A stretch of 10,096 nt of DNA from an uncultured Clostridia bacterium (GCA_946620335.1 CAMONF010000152.1:1-10096), one strand, 5' to 3'; positions 1 through 7,625 are shown, numbered from the stretch's first letter. Notes: generated by a model not told the origin, from the letters alone. A program made the numbers and translations.

Positions 1-1
1 C

Positions 2-76
2 ATCAAGGCAAACGGCGGCGGTGTCCTCGCCTGCACTGACCGTCAGAACCGGGAATACTTTGCTGCGATGAACTGA
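2..76 (+). CDS. C-terminal tail of an unidentified upstream gene (5' truncated)
   Basis: An open frame enters from the left edge and ends at the TGA at 74-76, leaving only 24 residues that include GGGVLACTD and end in AAMN. It is on the same strand as the following genes and stops 50 nt before the rfbH start, so it is probably the preceding gene of the same operon. In other rfbH loci the neighbours are often the CDP-glucose cytidylyltransferase, the 4,6-dehydratase or the E3 reductase. The tail does not match the C-termini of those enzymes as I remember them, so I make no functional call. The 50-nt gap holds a small hairpin (85-89 pairing with 95-99) without a T-run, and then the rfbH ribosome binding site. 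Confidence 0.5.
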   Translation: MKANGGGVLACTDRQNREYFAAMN

Positions 77-126
77 AAGCGGCTCCGGCCCATCGCCGGC
101 ACCGCATACATAACGGAGGATAGGAT

Positions 127-1470
127 ATGTTTGAAAATATGACAGAACAGGAGGCACGCCAGCAGATCCTCAGCATGGTCGACGAGTACGCGGCTGCCTT
201 CCATGAAAATAAAAAGCCCTACCAGCGGGGAGACCGCATCCCGTACGCATCCCGCGTTTATGACCGGGCCGAGATGCACAACCTGGTGGATTCCGCTCTG
301 GAGTTCTGGCTCACAGCGGGGCGCTACACAGATCTCTTTGAGAAGAAATTCGCCGAGTACCTGGGCGTGCGCTTCGTATCCCTGGTCAACTCCGGCTCCA
401 GTGCCAACCTCCTGGCCTTCATGGCCCTGACTTCCCCGCTCCTTGGGGAGCGCCGGGTCCTGCCCGGTGACGAGGTCATCACGGTGGCCTGCGGCTTTCC
501 GACCACTGTGTCGCCCATCGTTCAGTACGGCGCTGTGCCCGTCTTCATCGATGTGACCATCCCCGAGGCCAACGCGGATGTGTCCATGCTGGAGGAGGCC
601 CTCTCTGACCGCACCAAAGCAGTCATGATGGCCCACACACTGGGCAATCCTTTTGACATCAAGGCCGTCAAGGAGTTCTGCGACCGCCACGGCCTGTGGC
701 TGATCGAGGACAACTGCGATGCCCTGGGCAGCCTCTATACCCTGAACGGGGAGACAAAACTCACCGGCACCTTCGGCGATATCGGCACATCCAGCTTTTA
801 CCCGCCCCATCATATGACTATGGGCGAAGGCGGCGCTGTCTATACAGACAATCCGCTGCTTTCCCGTATCGTCCGCTCCATGCGTGACTGGGGCCGTGAC
901 TGCGTGTGTCCTCCCGGCCGCGACAACCTCTGCGGCCACCGCTTCGACGGCCAGCATGGCACCCTGCCGGCCGGCTATGATCACAAGTATGTATACAGCC
1001 ACATGGGATACAACCTCAAGGCCACCGACATGCAGGCGGCTGTGGGCGTGGCCCAGCTGGAGAAGTTCCCGACTTTCGCCCAGAGACGCCGGGAGAACTT
1101 CGCTTTCCTGAGAGATGCGCTCAAGGGGACGGAGGATGCCTTCATTTTGCCTGAGGCCACCGAGAATTCCGATCCCTGCTGGTTCGGCTTCCTGATCTCG
1201 GTCAGGGAGGGCGTGAGCCGCAACGAGGTCGTGCAGTATGTTGAGAAGGCGGGCGTCCAGACCCGTATGCTCTTCGCCGGCAACCTGACCCGTCATCCCG
1301 CTTTCCAGGCGGATGAGCACGTGAAGAACAATTGCCGCGTGATCGGCGATCTGAAGAACACGGACCACATCATGGCCAATAACTTCTGGGTCGGCCTGTA
1401 TCCGGGCATGACCGAGGACAAGCTGACCTACATGGCCGACAAGCTGAAGGAAGCTATCGGTAAACGCTGA
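127..1470 (+). CDS. rfbH: CDP-4-dehydro-6-deoxyglucose 3-dehydrase (E1), RfbH/DdhC type
   Basis: Predicted cytosolic PMP- and [2Fe-2S]-dependent dehydratase. It removes the C3 hydroxyl of CDP-4-keto-6-deoxyglucose and, with an E3 reductase, gives CDP-4-keto-3,6-dideoxyglucose. At 447 aa it has the usual family length and a DegT/DnrJ/EryC1 aminotransferase fold. Visible motifs are NSGSSANLLAF (88-98), the cofactor-binding IEDNCDALGS (193-202) and FYPPHHMTMGEGG (224-236). In the last motif His228 sits where aminotransferases carry the PLP lysine, the hallmark of E1. Cys197, Cys259, Cys261 and Cys269 form C-x61-C-x-C-x7-C, matching the E1 iron-sulfur signature apart from about four extra residues in the first spacer. 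The extra residues fall between Cys197 and His228, so both shift consistently. The ATG is preceded by GGAGGATAG at a good distance. The E3 partner is not in this window and would have to lie upstream or elsewhere. The family call is very secure. Confidence 0.95.
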   Translation: MFENMTEQEARQQILSMVDEYAAAFHENKKPYQRGDRIPYASRVYDRAEMHNLVDSALEFWLTAGRYTDLFEKKFAEYLGVRFVSLVNSGSSANLLAFMALTSPLLGERRVLPGDEVITVACGFPTTVSPIVQYGAVPVFIDVTIPEANADVSMLEEALSDRTKAVMMAHTLGNPFDIKAVKEFCDRHGLWLIEDNCDALGSLYTLNGETKLTGTFGDIGTSSFYPPHHMTMGEGGAVYTDNPLLSRIVRSMRDWGRDCVCPPGRDNLCGHRFDGQHGTLPAGYDHKYVYSHMGYNLKATDMQAAVGVAQLEKFPTFAQRRRENFAFLRDALKGTEDAFILPEATENSDPCWFGFLISVREGVSRNEVVQYVEKAGVQTRMLFAGNLTRHPAFQADEHVKNNCRVIGDLKNTDHIMANNFWVGLYPGMTEDKLTYMADKLKEAIGKR

Positions 1471-1591
1471 GAGGGGTCGGAAACGGTCCGATCTGCAGGC
1501 GGGGAGGAAAGGCTGTGAAGGCCGTGAGAGTCCCTGCATTTTGGAAATACAGCCCGCGGGTCTCATTTCCTGCGGGATGAGAGGAGAAACT
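1471..1591 (+). other. 121-nt spacer before the first CapK-like gene, with competing hairpins
   Basis: No gene is seen here. Three small inverted repeats occur. The first is 1534-1541 with 1545-1552, with one mismatch. The second is CCCGC at 1553-1557 with GCGGG at 1572-1576. The third is TCTCAT at 1561-1566 with ATGAGA at 1577-1582. The last two cannot form together, and the third touches the GAGGAG ribosome binding site (1581-1586). No hairpin is followed by a T-run, so none looks like a standard terminator. A role in translation control is possible but rests on stem pairing alone. Confidence 0.3.
1581..1586 (+). promoter_or_regulatory. Ribosome binding site that sets the start at 1592
   Basis: GAGGAG lies 5 nt before the ATG at 1592. 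The open frame extends upstream to a TTG at 1541 and contains another ATG at 1577, but neither has a purine-rich site at suitable spacing. The 17 extra N-terminal residues also look unlike this family's beginning. The 1592 start is therefore preferred. Confidence 0.75.
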
Positions 1592-2905
1592 ATGCTGCTT
1601 GACGAAAGCGCACGCTGGTACGGCTACTGGACGGTGGATGCCCTTAAGGGAGGCCATGTCAGAAAGTATTACAATGAGATCCGCGAGAGCTTTAAGCACT
1701 CCACTAAGGAACGGGTCCTGGACGACAAGATCCGCCGTCTCATCGCCCATGCAGTGAAGACCACGCCTTTTTACGCGGATTTCGACGAGGACACGCCCCT
1801 TGAAGAGCTGCCCATCGTGACCAAGGACCTGGTCCGCGGGAACTACGATCTGTTTACGTCCTCCCTCTACAAGGACGCCCCGGACAACCGGACCATGTAC
1901 ACCAGCGGGTCCACAGGCACTCCCTTCATGGTCGTGCAGAACAAGGACAAGATCGAGCACAACACGGCCGCCAGCATTCTGCTGAGCGCTGTGGGCGGCT
2001 ATTTCATCGGCATGAAGGTGGCTTTCATCCGCCTCTGGGTGGGAGACCACGCCAAGCGCAGCCGTCTGTCCCTGATCGCCGAGAACATGATTCAGATCGA
2101 CTGGGCCAACATCGACGATGCGGCCCTCTATGAGATGGTGGAGGGCTTTAAGAAGGAGAAGGTCCAGGTCCTCATCGGCTATTCCTCCGCCCTGGCAAGG
2201 ATCAGCCGCTTTATCGACGAAAAGGGGATCGACACGTCTGATTTCAGTATCTGCTGCGTGATTCCCATGTCCGAATCCATGCCGGTGCCTGTCCGCCGGA
2301 ACCTGGAGCGGCAGTTCAACTGCCCGGTCCGGGCCTGGTACTCCAACGAGGAGAATGGGATCATGGGCATCCAGATGCCCCACGGCGACGGTTACTACAT
2401 CGACACCGAGGGATATTACTACGAGATCCTGAAAATGGACAGCGACGAGCCCGCCGAGGACGGCGAGCTGGGCCGGATCGTGATCACCGACCTCTACAAC
2501 TACGCCATGCCCCTGATCCGCTATGAGAACGGCGACCTGGCGGCGGGAGAGCACAAGCGGAGCCACGGACGTTACCGCTTTATGCTGACGGAGCTTTATG
2601 GCCGTCGGAGTGATCTCATTTACGACACCAAGGGCCGGATCGTGTCGCCCTTCGTGCTTTACAACGGACTGGCCATGCTGGACGACCTGAAGCAGTACCG
2701 CTTCATCCAGGAGGATATCAAGCGGTATACCCTGGAACTGAACGGTGAGCCTGACAAGCTGGACACGGAGGCCATGAAGGAACTGGTGCGGAGATATTTC
2801 GGCGATGACGCGGAGATCGACGTGCAGTTCGTCGGAGAGATCCCGGTCCTGAATTCTGGGAAAATGAAGAACATTGTGAACCGGTGCCCGGCTTACCAGC
2901 CCTGA
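1592..2905 (+). CDS. CapK/PaaK-like adenylate-forming enzyme, copy 1
   Basis: A 437-aa member of the ANL superfamily, closest in style to phenylacetate-CoA ligase/CapK ('coenzyme F390 synthetase-like') proteins of polysaccharide loci. Such enzymes activate a carboxylate as an acyl-AMP and pass it to CoA or another acceptor; the substrate here cannot be read from sequence. Motifs are TSGSTGTPF (104-112, phosphate-binding loop), YSNEENG (250-256, adenine-binding motif), GRIVITD (294-300) leading to RYENGD (310-315, ribose-binding Asp), GRRSDLI (337-343, hinge) and NSGKMKN (421-427), whose Lys424 is the likely catalytic C-terminal lysine. All core ANL motifs appear intact, so an active enzyme is expected. 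It is a clear paralogue of the gene at 4370: in the 34-residue block around RYENGD I count 24 identical residues, and both end in NRCPxY. It lies between rfbH and the flippase. The family is secure; function is open. Confidence 0.85.
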   Translation: MLLDESARWYGYWTVDALKGGHVRKYYNEIRESFKHSTKERVLDDKIRRLIAHAVKTTPFYADFDEDTPLEELPIVTKDLVRGNYDLFTSSLYKDAPDNRTMYTSGSTGTPFMVVQNKDKIEHNTAASILLSAVGGYFIGMKVAFIRLWVGDHAKRSRLSLIAENMIQIDWANIDDAALYEMVEGFKKEKVQVLIGYSSALARISRFIDEKGIDTSDFSICCVIPMSESMPVPVRRNLERQFNCPVRAWYSNEENGIMGIQMPHGDGYYIDTEGYYYEILKMDSDEPAEDGELGRIVITDLYNYAMPLIRYENGDLAAGEHKRSHGRYRFMLTELYGRRSDLIYDTKGRIVSPFVLYNGLAMLDDLKQYRFIQEDIKRYTLELNGEPDKLDTEAMKELVRRYFGDDAEIDVQFVGEIPVLNSGKMKNIVNRCPAYQP

Positions 2906-2920
2906 ACTAGTACTTAACAT

Positions 2921-2951
2921 GGCGGACGGAAATCAGAACCTGTCCGCCTTT
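2921..2951 (+). terminator. Possible weak terminator/attenuator hairpin before the flippase gene
   Basis: GGCGGAC (2921-2927) pairs perfectly with GTCCGCC (2942-2948), and the stem may extend by a G-T and a G-C pair inward. It is followed by only three Ts (2949-2951). The stem starts 15 nt after the stop of the first CapK-like gene, and the next ribosome binding site begins about 20 nt downstream. The short T-run makes full termination doubtful; partial attenuation or mRNA end protection is equally possible. Confidence 0.35.
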
Positions 2952-2967
2952 ATCCATGCAGTCATTT

Positions 2968-2981
2968 AGGAGAACAACTTG
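2968..2981 (+). promoter_or_regulatory. AGGAG ribosome binding site with TTG start codon
   Basis: AGGAG at 2968-2972 is followed after 6 nt by TTG (2979-2981). The first in-frame ATG is codon 24, inside what should be the first membrane helix, and lacks a comparable site. The TTG is therefore the likely true start, implying somewhat reduced translation initiation of the flippase relative to its ATG-started neighbours. Confidence 0.7.
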
Positions 2982-4187
2982 AAGCTACCTGAGAAATCGA
3001 AGGGGATCCTGGGCAATACCGCCTACACCATCGGCGGGGCCTTGCTCATGAACGGTGTCCTGCAGGCCATCGTCTATCCCCGCCTGAACCATATCATGGG
3101 TGCCGAAGCCCTGGGGAATCTCCTTTACATCATGGGCCTGGTCGCCATTCTCTGCCCCTCCATCGGGCAGTCCCTGAACACGGGGCGGCTGGTCATCCGG
3201 AGAGAGGCGGAGGTCAAGAACGGCGACTTCGACCTTATGCTCCTGGCATACGGGGGAATCGGAACGCTTATCTGCCTGATCATGTCCCGCGGCAGGATCG
3301 GAGGCGCCGGGGAGGCGGTCCTCACAGGCCTGCTCCTCATGACGACGATTTTCCGCTATTACGGGGATGTGGAGTACAGGCTGAGCCTCCATTACCGGCG
3401 GTATTTCATCTACTATACGGTCCTCACGGCAGGGTATATGGCCGGCTTTTTGCTGTACCACCTGACGGGCAGCTGGCAGCTGATCTTCCTGTCCGGCGAG
3501 GTCCTGGCTCTTATCTACCTGGCCCTGACCGGCAGCGTGTTTGACAGGTTCTTCGAGCGGAGCCGGTATTTCGGGCGCGTCGTAAGGCGCGAGAGTTTTC
3601 TGGTCGTCTCTTATCTGTTGACCAACCTGACGCTCAATGTGGACAGACTGCTCCTCGCCGCGCTGATCGGCGATCTGGCCGTGACCCAGTACTATGTCAC
3701 GTCCCTGATCGGCAAGACCCTGGTCCTTCTGGTGGCGCCGGTCAATACCATCATCATCTCTTATCTGACCAAGCGCAACGTCCGCCTCTACCGGAAGCAG
3801 TTCCTCAAGTATTCCGGACTCGGCTTCCTGGTGGCCTTTCTCTTTTTCGTCGCCGCCCAGGTGGGAACGCCGCTGTTCATATGGCTCTTTTACCGGAATC
3901 TCTTTGATTCCGTGCGCGGAATCGTGACGGTGGTCAACCTGAGCCAGATTTTGGGTCTTCTGTCCACCTACCTCTTCATGATCGTTCTGACCTTCACGAA
4001 CGAGCGGTGGCAGTTCACACTTCAGCTCATCCATCTGGGTGTGCTGCTGGTCCTCATTTTCACCATTGGCCGGGGGAGCCTTATGGGCTTTTCGACGGCT
4101 GTCCTGATCGCCAACGCGCTGAGGATCCTTGCCGTCATGGTGCTGGGGTTCGTGAAATCTGGCCGTCAGCTCATGCCGGAGAAATGA
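2979..4187 (+). CDS. Polysaccharide flippase, Wzx-like (MOP superfamily)
   Basis: A 402-aa integral membrane protein with about twelve hydrophobic segments. The clearest lie near residues 12-33, 45-63, 86-103, 112-126, 142-162, 166-185, 206-230, 236-261, 280-304, 320-341, 349-364 and 371-392. Basic residues fill several loops, for example RR at 74-75 and KR at 265-266. Size and layout fit lipid-linked oligosaccharide flippases (Wzx/RfbX), which move undecaprenyl-PP-linked repeat units to the outer membrane face; this is inferred from fold and context rather than from a unique motif. Sequence is poorly conserved in this family, so substrate cannot be predicted. It sits between the two CapK-like genes, which suggests that those enzymes modify the same glycan it exports. 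The start is TTG. Alternative assignments within the MOP superfamily, such as a MATE-like exporter, are less likely in this context. Confidence 0.8.
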   Translation: MKLPEKSKGILGNTAYTIGGALLMNGVLQAIVYPRLNHIMGAEALGNLLYIMGLVAILCPSIGQSLNTGRLVIRREAEVKNGDFDLMLLAYGGIGTLICLIMSRGRIGGAGEAVLTGLLLMTTIFRYYGDVEYRLSLHYRRYFIYYTVLTAGYMAGFLLYHLTGSWQLIFLSGEVLALIYLALTGSVFDRFFERSRYFGRVVRRESFLVVSYLLTNLTLNVDRLLLAALIGDLAVTQYYVTSLIGKTLVLLVAPVNTIIISYLTKRNVRLYRKQFLKYSGLGFLVAFLFFVAAQVGTPLFIWLFYRNLFDSVRGIVTVVNLSQILGLLSTYLFMIVLTFTNERWQFTLQLIHLGVLLVLIFTIGRGSLMGFSTAVLIANALRILAVMVLGFVKSGRQLMPEK

Positions 4188-4369
4188 AGACATGATTCGT
4201 AAGTTTCCGCCGCACCTGTCTCAAGGGAGACAGAGGTGACAGGCCAAGCGGGAGAGCAGAAGAGAACAAAGCCGCGGGAAATGCCCGCCAGGCGGAAGGC
4301 CGGGCGGAAGAGATACGCGCCTTAACAGATCGGGGGGCCGGCAGGTCCGGCTCCGGGAGGAAATGAAAT
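4188..4369 (+). other. 182-nt spacer before the second CapK-like gene; structured leader, no clear gene
   Basis: This is the longest spacer between genes. CTGTCTC (4216-4222) pairs with GAGACAG (4227-4233) around an AAGG loop, and the stem can be extended by CAC/GTG (4213-4215 with 4236-4238) across a 2-nt bulge. A second hairpin is GCGGG (4274-4278) with CCCGC (4284-4288) around AAATG. The stretch 4238-4275 is very purine-rich on the + strand. No T-run follows either stem and I see no convincing -35/-10 pair. A 15-codon frame (4192-4239) overlaps the first hairpin but has only a weak ribosome binding site. Whether this is a leader, a decayed gene or plain spacer is unknown. Confidence 0.35.
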
Positions 4370-5695
4370 ATGCAGTTTGGAGAAGTGGCAAGACGGGCTG
4401 CCTGGAACGCCCTGGACCTCATGCAGGGCGGCCATCAGAACAAGGTCAAGGCCGTCAACAAGCGGGAAATCATGGAAGGCATCACGCCCGTCTATGAAGA
4501 GCGCCGGATCAGGTCCCTCATGGACTATGCCATCGGGCATTGTGAGTTTTACAAGGGCTACGCCGGCGCAAAGCGTCTGCAGGACCTGCCGGTCATGACC
4601 AAGATGGCCTACAATGAGAACCGGGATGCGATCCTGAGCGACGAATACAAAGACAAGGCTGACAGCCTCTACAGGCTCAGCACCAGCGGCTCCACAGGCG
4701 CGCCCTTCACTGTGCTGTGTGACGGCGAGAAGATGGTCCGCGTGAACATGAACTTTATGTCCGTCATGGAACTGAACGGCTTCCGCCTCGGCATGAAGCG
4801 CGGTGAGTTCCGTGTCTGGATCGAGGGCAAGAACAAGAGGTCCTGGTGGACTTTGACCAAGACCAACCTGGTCATGATCGATATCTCCAACATGGGAGAC
4901 GAAGCCCTGGCAGGCATCTGCGAGACCATTCGAAAGCAGCGGATCCAGGTCCTGGTCTGCTACTCCAGCGCCCTGACGGCCCTGGTGGACTACCTGGAGC
5001 GCACGAAATACGATGTGAGCGTCTGGGACGTGGAGATGGTCTTCGCCATGGGCGAGGCCCTGACGGACACCTGCTACGACAAGGTCAAGGAAATCTTCGG
5101 CTTCAACCCGGTCAGGTCCTACGGCAACAACGAGAACGGGTTCATGGCCTGCCAGATCGGCGACGACAAGGAAAAATATACCTGCGACCTCTACAACTTC
5201 TATTTTGAGATGCTGAAGCTGGATTCTGACGAGCCGGCTGAGGAAGGGGAACTGGGCAGGATCGTCGTCACGGACTACTACAACAAGGCTTTCCCCATGC
5301 TGCGCTATGACACGGGTGACACCGGCATCTATAAAAAAGTGGTCGACGACAAGGGCAGGATCCACGGATACTTTACAGAAATCTATGGCCGCCGCGGTTC
5401 CCTCATGTACAACACCAAGGGCGAGCCCCTGTCGATCCATGTGTTCATGAATGTTCTGATCAACCTCGAGGGCATTGTCCACCAGGCCAAGTGCATCCAG
5501 TGGACGAAGAAGAGCTATGAGCTCTTCCTGAACGCCGACCGGGACAAGATCAACGAAGCTGAGGTGGTGGGCCTCTATCGCAGGTATCTTGGCGAAGACG
5601 CGGACATCACTGTGACATATGTGGATGAAATTCCCATCGAGGCCTCCGGAAAACGGATGGTCTGCGAGAACAGATGCCCCGACTACGTGGGCTAA
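4370..5695 (+). CDS. CapK/PaaK-like adenylate-forming enzyme, copy 2
   Basis: A 441-aa ANL-superfamily protein, paralogous to the one at 1592-2905. Its motifs are TSGSTGAPF (105-113), YGNNENG (251-257), GRIVVTD (296-302), RYDTGD (312-317), GRRGSLM (340-346) and EASGKRM (424-430), with Lys428 as the likely catalytic lysine. The hinge residue after GRR is Gly rather than Ser-Asp as in copy 1, and the substrate-facing region (roughly 120-240) is well diverged, so the two probably activate different acids or serve different acceptors. The start ATG follows a GGGAGG site (4355-4360); a nearer ATG at 4363 is out of frame. The stop is only 13 nt from the ThDP enzyme start, implying tight co-expression with the branched-sugar step. 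Substrate unknown. A CoA ligase, an acyl-AMP-dependent sugar acyltransferase or an amide-forming enzyme are all possible. Confidence 0.85.
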   Translation: MQFGEVARRAAWNALDLMQGGHQNKVKAVNKREIMEGITPVYEERRIRSLMDYAIGHCEFYKGYAGAKRLQDLPVMTKMAYNENRDAILSDEYKDKADSLYRLSTSGSTGAPFTVLCDGEKMVRVNMNFMSVMELNGFRLGMKRGEFRVWIEGKNKRSWWTLTKTNLVMIDISNMGDEALAGICETIRKQRIQVLVCYSSALTALVDYLERTKYDVSVWDVEMVFAMGEALTDTCYDKVKEIFGFNPVRSYGNNENGFMACQIGDDKEKYTCDLYNFYFEMLKLDSDEPAEEGELGRIVVTDYYNKAFPMLRYDTGDTGIYKKVVDDKGRIHGYFTEIYGRRGSLMYNTKGEPLSIHVFMNVLINLEGIVHQAKCIQWTKKSYELFLNADRDKINEAEVVGLYRRYLGEDADITVTYVDEIPIEASGKRMVCENRCPDYVG

Positions 5696-5708
5696 AAGGA
5701 CGCCGAAC

Positions 5709-7562
5709 ATGAAGGTTTCTAATTACATTGCTGAGAAAATAGCCGATTTCGGAATCACCAACGTCTTCATGGTCACCGGCGGTGTGGCCATGCACATGGA
5801 CGACTCTCTGGGGCACAGTCCCCGCCTCAAGGTCACCTTCCACCACCATGAGCAGGCCTGCGCCATGGCGGCCGAAGCCTACGCCAGGATCGACAACCGT
5901 CCGGCCTGCGTCTGCGTGACGGCCGGCCCCGGCGCAACCAACGCCATCACGGGCGTGGTCTGCGGCTGGATGGAGTCCCAGCCCATGCTGGTCCTCTCCG
6001 GTCAGGTCCGGACCCAGATTTCTGTCCGCTCCACCGGCCTTAATCTCCGCACCATGGGTGTGCAGGAGTATGACGTGACACCCGCCGCCTCCCATATGAC
6101 CAAGTATGCCGCCCTCATCGAGCGGAAGGAAGATGTGCGCTATCACCTGGAGAAGGCTCTCTATCTCATGATGGCCGGCCGCCGCGGTCCTGTCTGGCTT
6201 GACGTGCCGCTGGACATCCAGGCTGCCTCCGTCGAGCCGGATGAGCTTCGCGGTTTTGATCCGGTTGCCGAGGGCTATGAGGAGGCCCCGGCTCCCGTGG
6301 AAGGCTTCCCGTCCGTTCCGGTAAATGAAGACACTTCCGCCCGGATCCTTGAAAAGCTGAGACAGGCAGAACGCCCCCTGATTTTCGCCGGTTTCGGCGT
6401 CCGCGCCTCCGGCGGCTGGGCTGACTTCATGAAAATGGTCCACACCCTCGGTATCCCGGTCATCACCGGCATGTCCAGCGTGGACATCATGGCTGAAGAA
6501 GATCCCTATTACGCCGGCAGGAGCGGCATGACCGGCTCCCGCCCGGGCAACTTTGCACTGCAGAACTGCGACGTTCTCCTCTCCATCGGGAGCCGTCAGA
6601 GCATCCACCAGACAGGTTTTGATTTCTCGACCTGGGCCAGGGGCGCCTACACCATCATCAATGACCTGGATGTGGAGGAGCTCAGGAAGCCCAACCTCCA
6701 TGTGGATCTGCCGGTCCTCGGAGACGCCCGCTCCCTCTGCCGTCTGCTCACCGAAATGGTCGGCTCCGGAGAGAATTTTCGGAGAGAGAACTGGCTGGCA
6801 ACGATCGCCCGCTGGCGCGAGCGCTATCCGGTGGTCCTGGACCGCATGAAGGCCCCGCAGCCGGACGGCCTTGGCAACACCTATCGGTTCTATGATGTTC
6901 TCTCGGACCTTCTCGGCCCGGAGGATAACATCGTCGTGAGCTGCGGCACCTCCCGGGTGGCCGGCAGCCAGACCTTCCGTATCAAGGAAGGCCAGCGCTT
7001 CGTCACCAATTCCTCCACTGCCTCCATGGGCTACGGACTGCCCGCGGCCATCGGCGTCTCCCGGGCGGACGAGTCCCGCACGGTGACCCTGGTGACCGGC
7101 GAAGGAAGCTTTATGATGAACATGCAGGAAATGCAGACCATAGCCACGAACCGGATGCCTGTCCGCATTTTCATGGTCTGCAACGGCGGCTACCATTCCA
7201 TCCGCCAGACCCAGAACGCCTACTTCGGAAAGCCGCTGATCGGTGTCGGCCCGGAGAGCGGGGACCTGGACTTCCCGGATCCGGCCAAAATCGCCGCCTG
7301 CTTCGGCTTCAGCTACAGTGAGAGCCGGTCAAATGAGACCATAGCCGATGACCTGGCCAAGGCCATGGAGCTCCCGCTGCCTTCACTGACCGCTGTGTAC
7401 GTGACGACCACGCAGAAGACGGAGCCCAAGACGGCTTCCAGAAAACTGGAGGACGGCACCTTTGTATCCGCCCCCATGGAAGACCTGGCTCCCTTCCTCC
7501 CCAGGGAGGAGCTGGCGGAGAACATGTTCATTCCGCTCACCGATGCCTCTCTGGCGCGCTGA
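5709..7562 (+). CDS. ThDP-dependent enzyme, acetolactate synthase superfamily (YerE-like candidate)
   Basis: A 617-aa protein with the three-domain layout of AHAS/pyruvate oxidase-type enzymes: N-terminal PYR domain with catalytic Glu48 (FHHHEQACAMAAEAYAR, 44-60) and GPGATNAITG (73-82); central dinucleotide-binding-like domain (about 205-350); C-terminal PP domain with GEGSFMMNMQE (464-474) and CNGGYHSIRQTQ (491-502). The usual GDG is GEG and the usual NN is CN, but the second Asn (492), the expected metal ligand, is kept. A tail of about 50 residues follows the PP domain. Beside rfbH and an SDR, the best match in logic is YerE of yersiniose biosynthesis, which adds the two-carbon unit of pyruvate to C4 of CDP-4-keto-3,6-dideoxyglucose. 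True acetolactate synthase is less likely in this context. The frame extends upstream to 5619, overlapping the previous gene, but AAAAGGA at 5694-5700 supports 5709. The superfamily is secure; the YerE role is inference. Confidence 0.85.
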   Translation: MKVSNYIAEKIADFGITNVFMVTGGVAMHMDDSLGHSPRLKVTFHHHEQACAMAAEAYARIDNRPACVCVTAGPGATNAITGVVCGWMESQPMLVLSGQVRTQISVRSTGLNLRTMGVQEYDVTPAASHMTKYAALIERKEDVRYHLEKALYLMMAGRRGPVWLDVPLDIQAASVEPDELRGFDPVAEGYEEAPAPVEGFPSVPVNEDTSARILEKLRQAERPLIFAGFGVRASGGWADFMKMVHTLGIPVITGMSSVDIMAEEDPYYAGRSGMTGSRPGNFALQNCDVLLSIGSRQSIHQTGFDFSTWARGAYTIINDLDVEELRKPNLHVDLPVLGDARSLCRLLTEMVGSGENFRRENWLATIARWRERYPVVLDRMKAPQPDGLGNTYRFYDVLSDLLGPEDNIVVSCGTSRVAGSQTFRIKEGQRFVTNSSTASMGYGLPAAIGVSRADESRTVTLVTGEGSFMMNMQEMQTIATNRMPVRIFMVCNGGYHSIRQTQNAYFGKPLIGVGPESGDLDFPDPAKIAACFGFSYSESRSNETIADDLAKAMELPLPSLTAVYVTTTQKTEPKTASRKLEDGTFVSAPMEDLAPFLPREELAENMFIPLTDASLAR

Positions 7563-7625
7563 ATCCCAGGGGAGTGATTTATTTCCCAAATTGACCATTC
7601 CAACCCCTCCGGAAGAGAGGATACT
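7563..7625 (+). other. 63-nt spacer with ribosome binding site
   Basis: A short gap between the ThDP enzyme and the SDR gene. It ends in GAGAGGA about 5 nt before the ATG. I see no convincing promoter or terminator, so the two genes are most likely cotranscribed. Confidence 0.4.

Noticed and set aside
43..1566. Reverse-strand open frame (about 500 codons) opposite rfbH
   Set aside because: The + strand gene carries all E1 signatures; the reverse translation has no domain features.
1454..2920. Reverse-strand open frame (about 490 codons) opposite CapK-like copy 1
   Set aside because: Antisense shadow in GC-rich DNA; no family motif in the translation.
2985..4193. Reverse-strand open frame opposite the flippase
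   Set aside because: Very polar Gln/Asp/His-rich translation, the expected complement of hydrophobic codons; no motif.
5619..5708. 30-codon N-terminal extension of the ThDP enzyme
   Set aside because: It overlaps the end of the preceding gene, lacks a good ribosome binding site and precedes the conserved family start (KVSNYIAEKI).
4322..5710. Long reverse-strand open frame (about 460 codons) opposite CapK-like copy 2
   Set aside because: It mirrors a gene with clear ANL motifs. Its translation is His/Val/Asp-rich with no recognisable domain, as expected for the antisense of GC-rich codons.
5607..7196. Long reverse-strand open frame (about 530 codons) opposite the ThDP enzyme
   Set aside because: Fully explained as an antisense shadow of a motif-complete gene; Gly/His/Ala-rich translation with no domain signature.
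5709..7562. Assignment as ordinary acetolactate synthase IlvB
   Set aside because: No ilvN/ilvC neighbours are seen; the surroundings are all sugar-nucleotide and glycan genes. Kept only as a lower-probability alternative.
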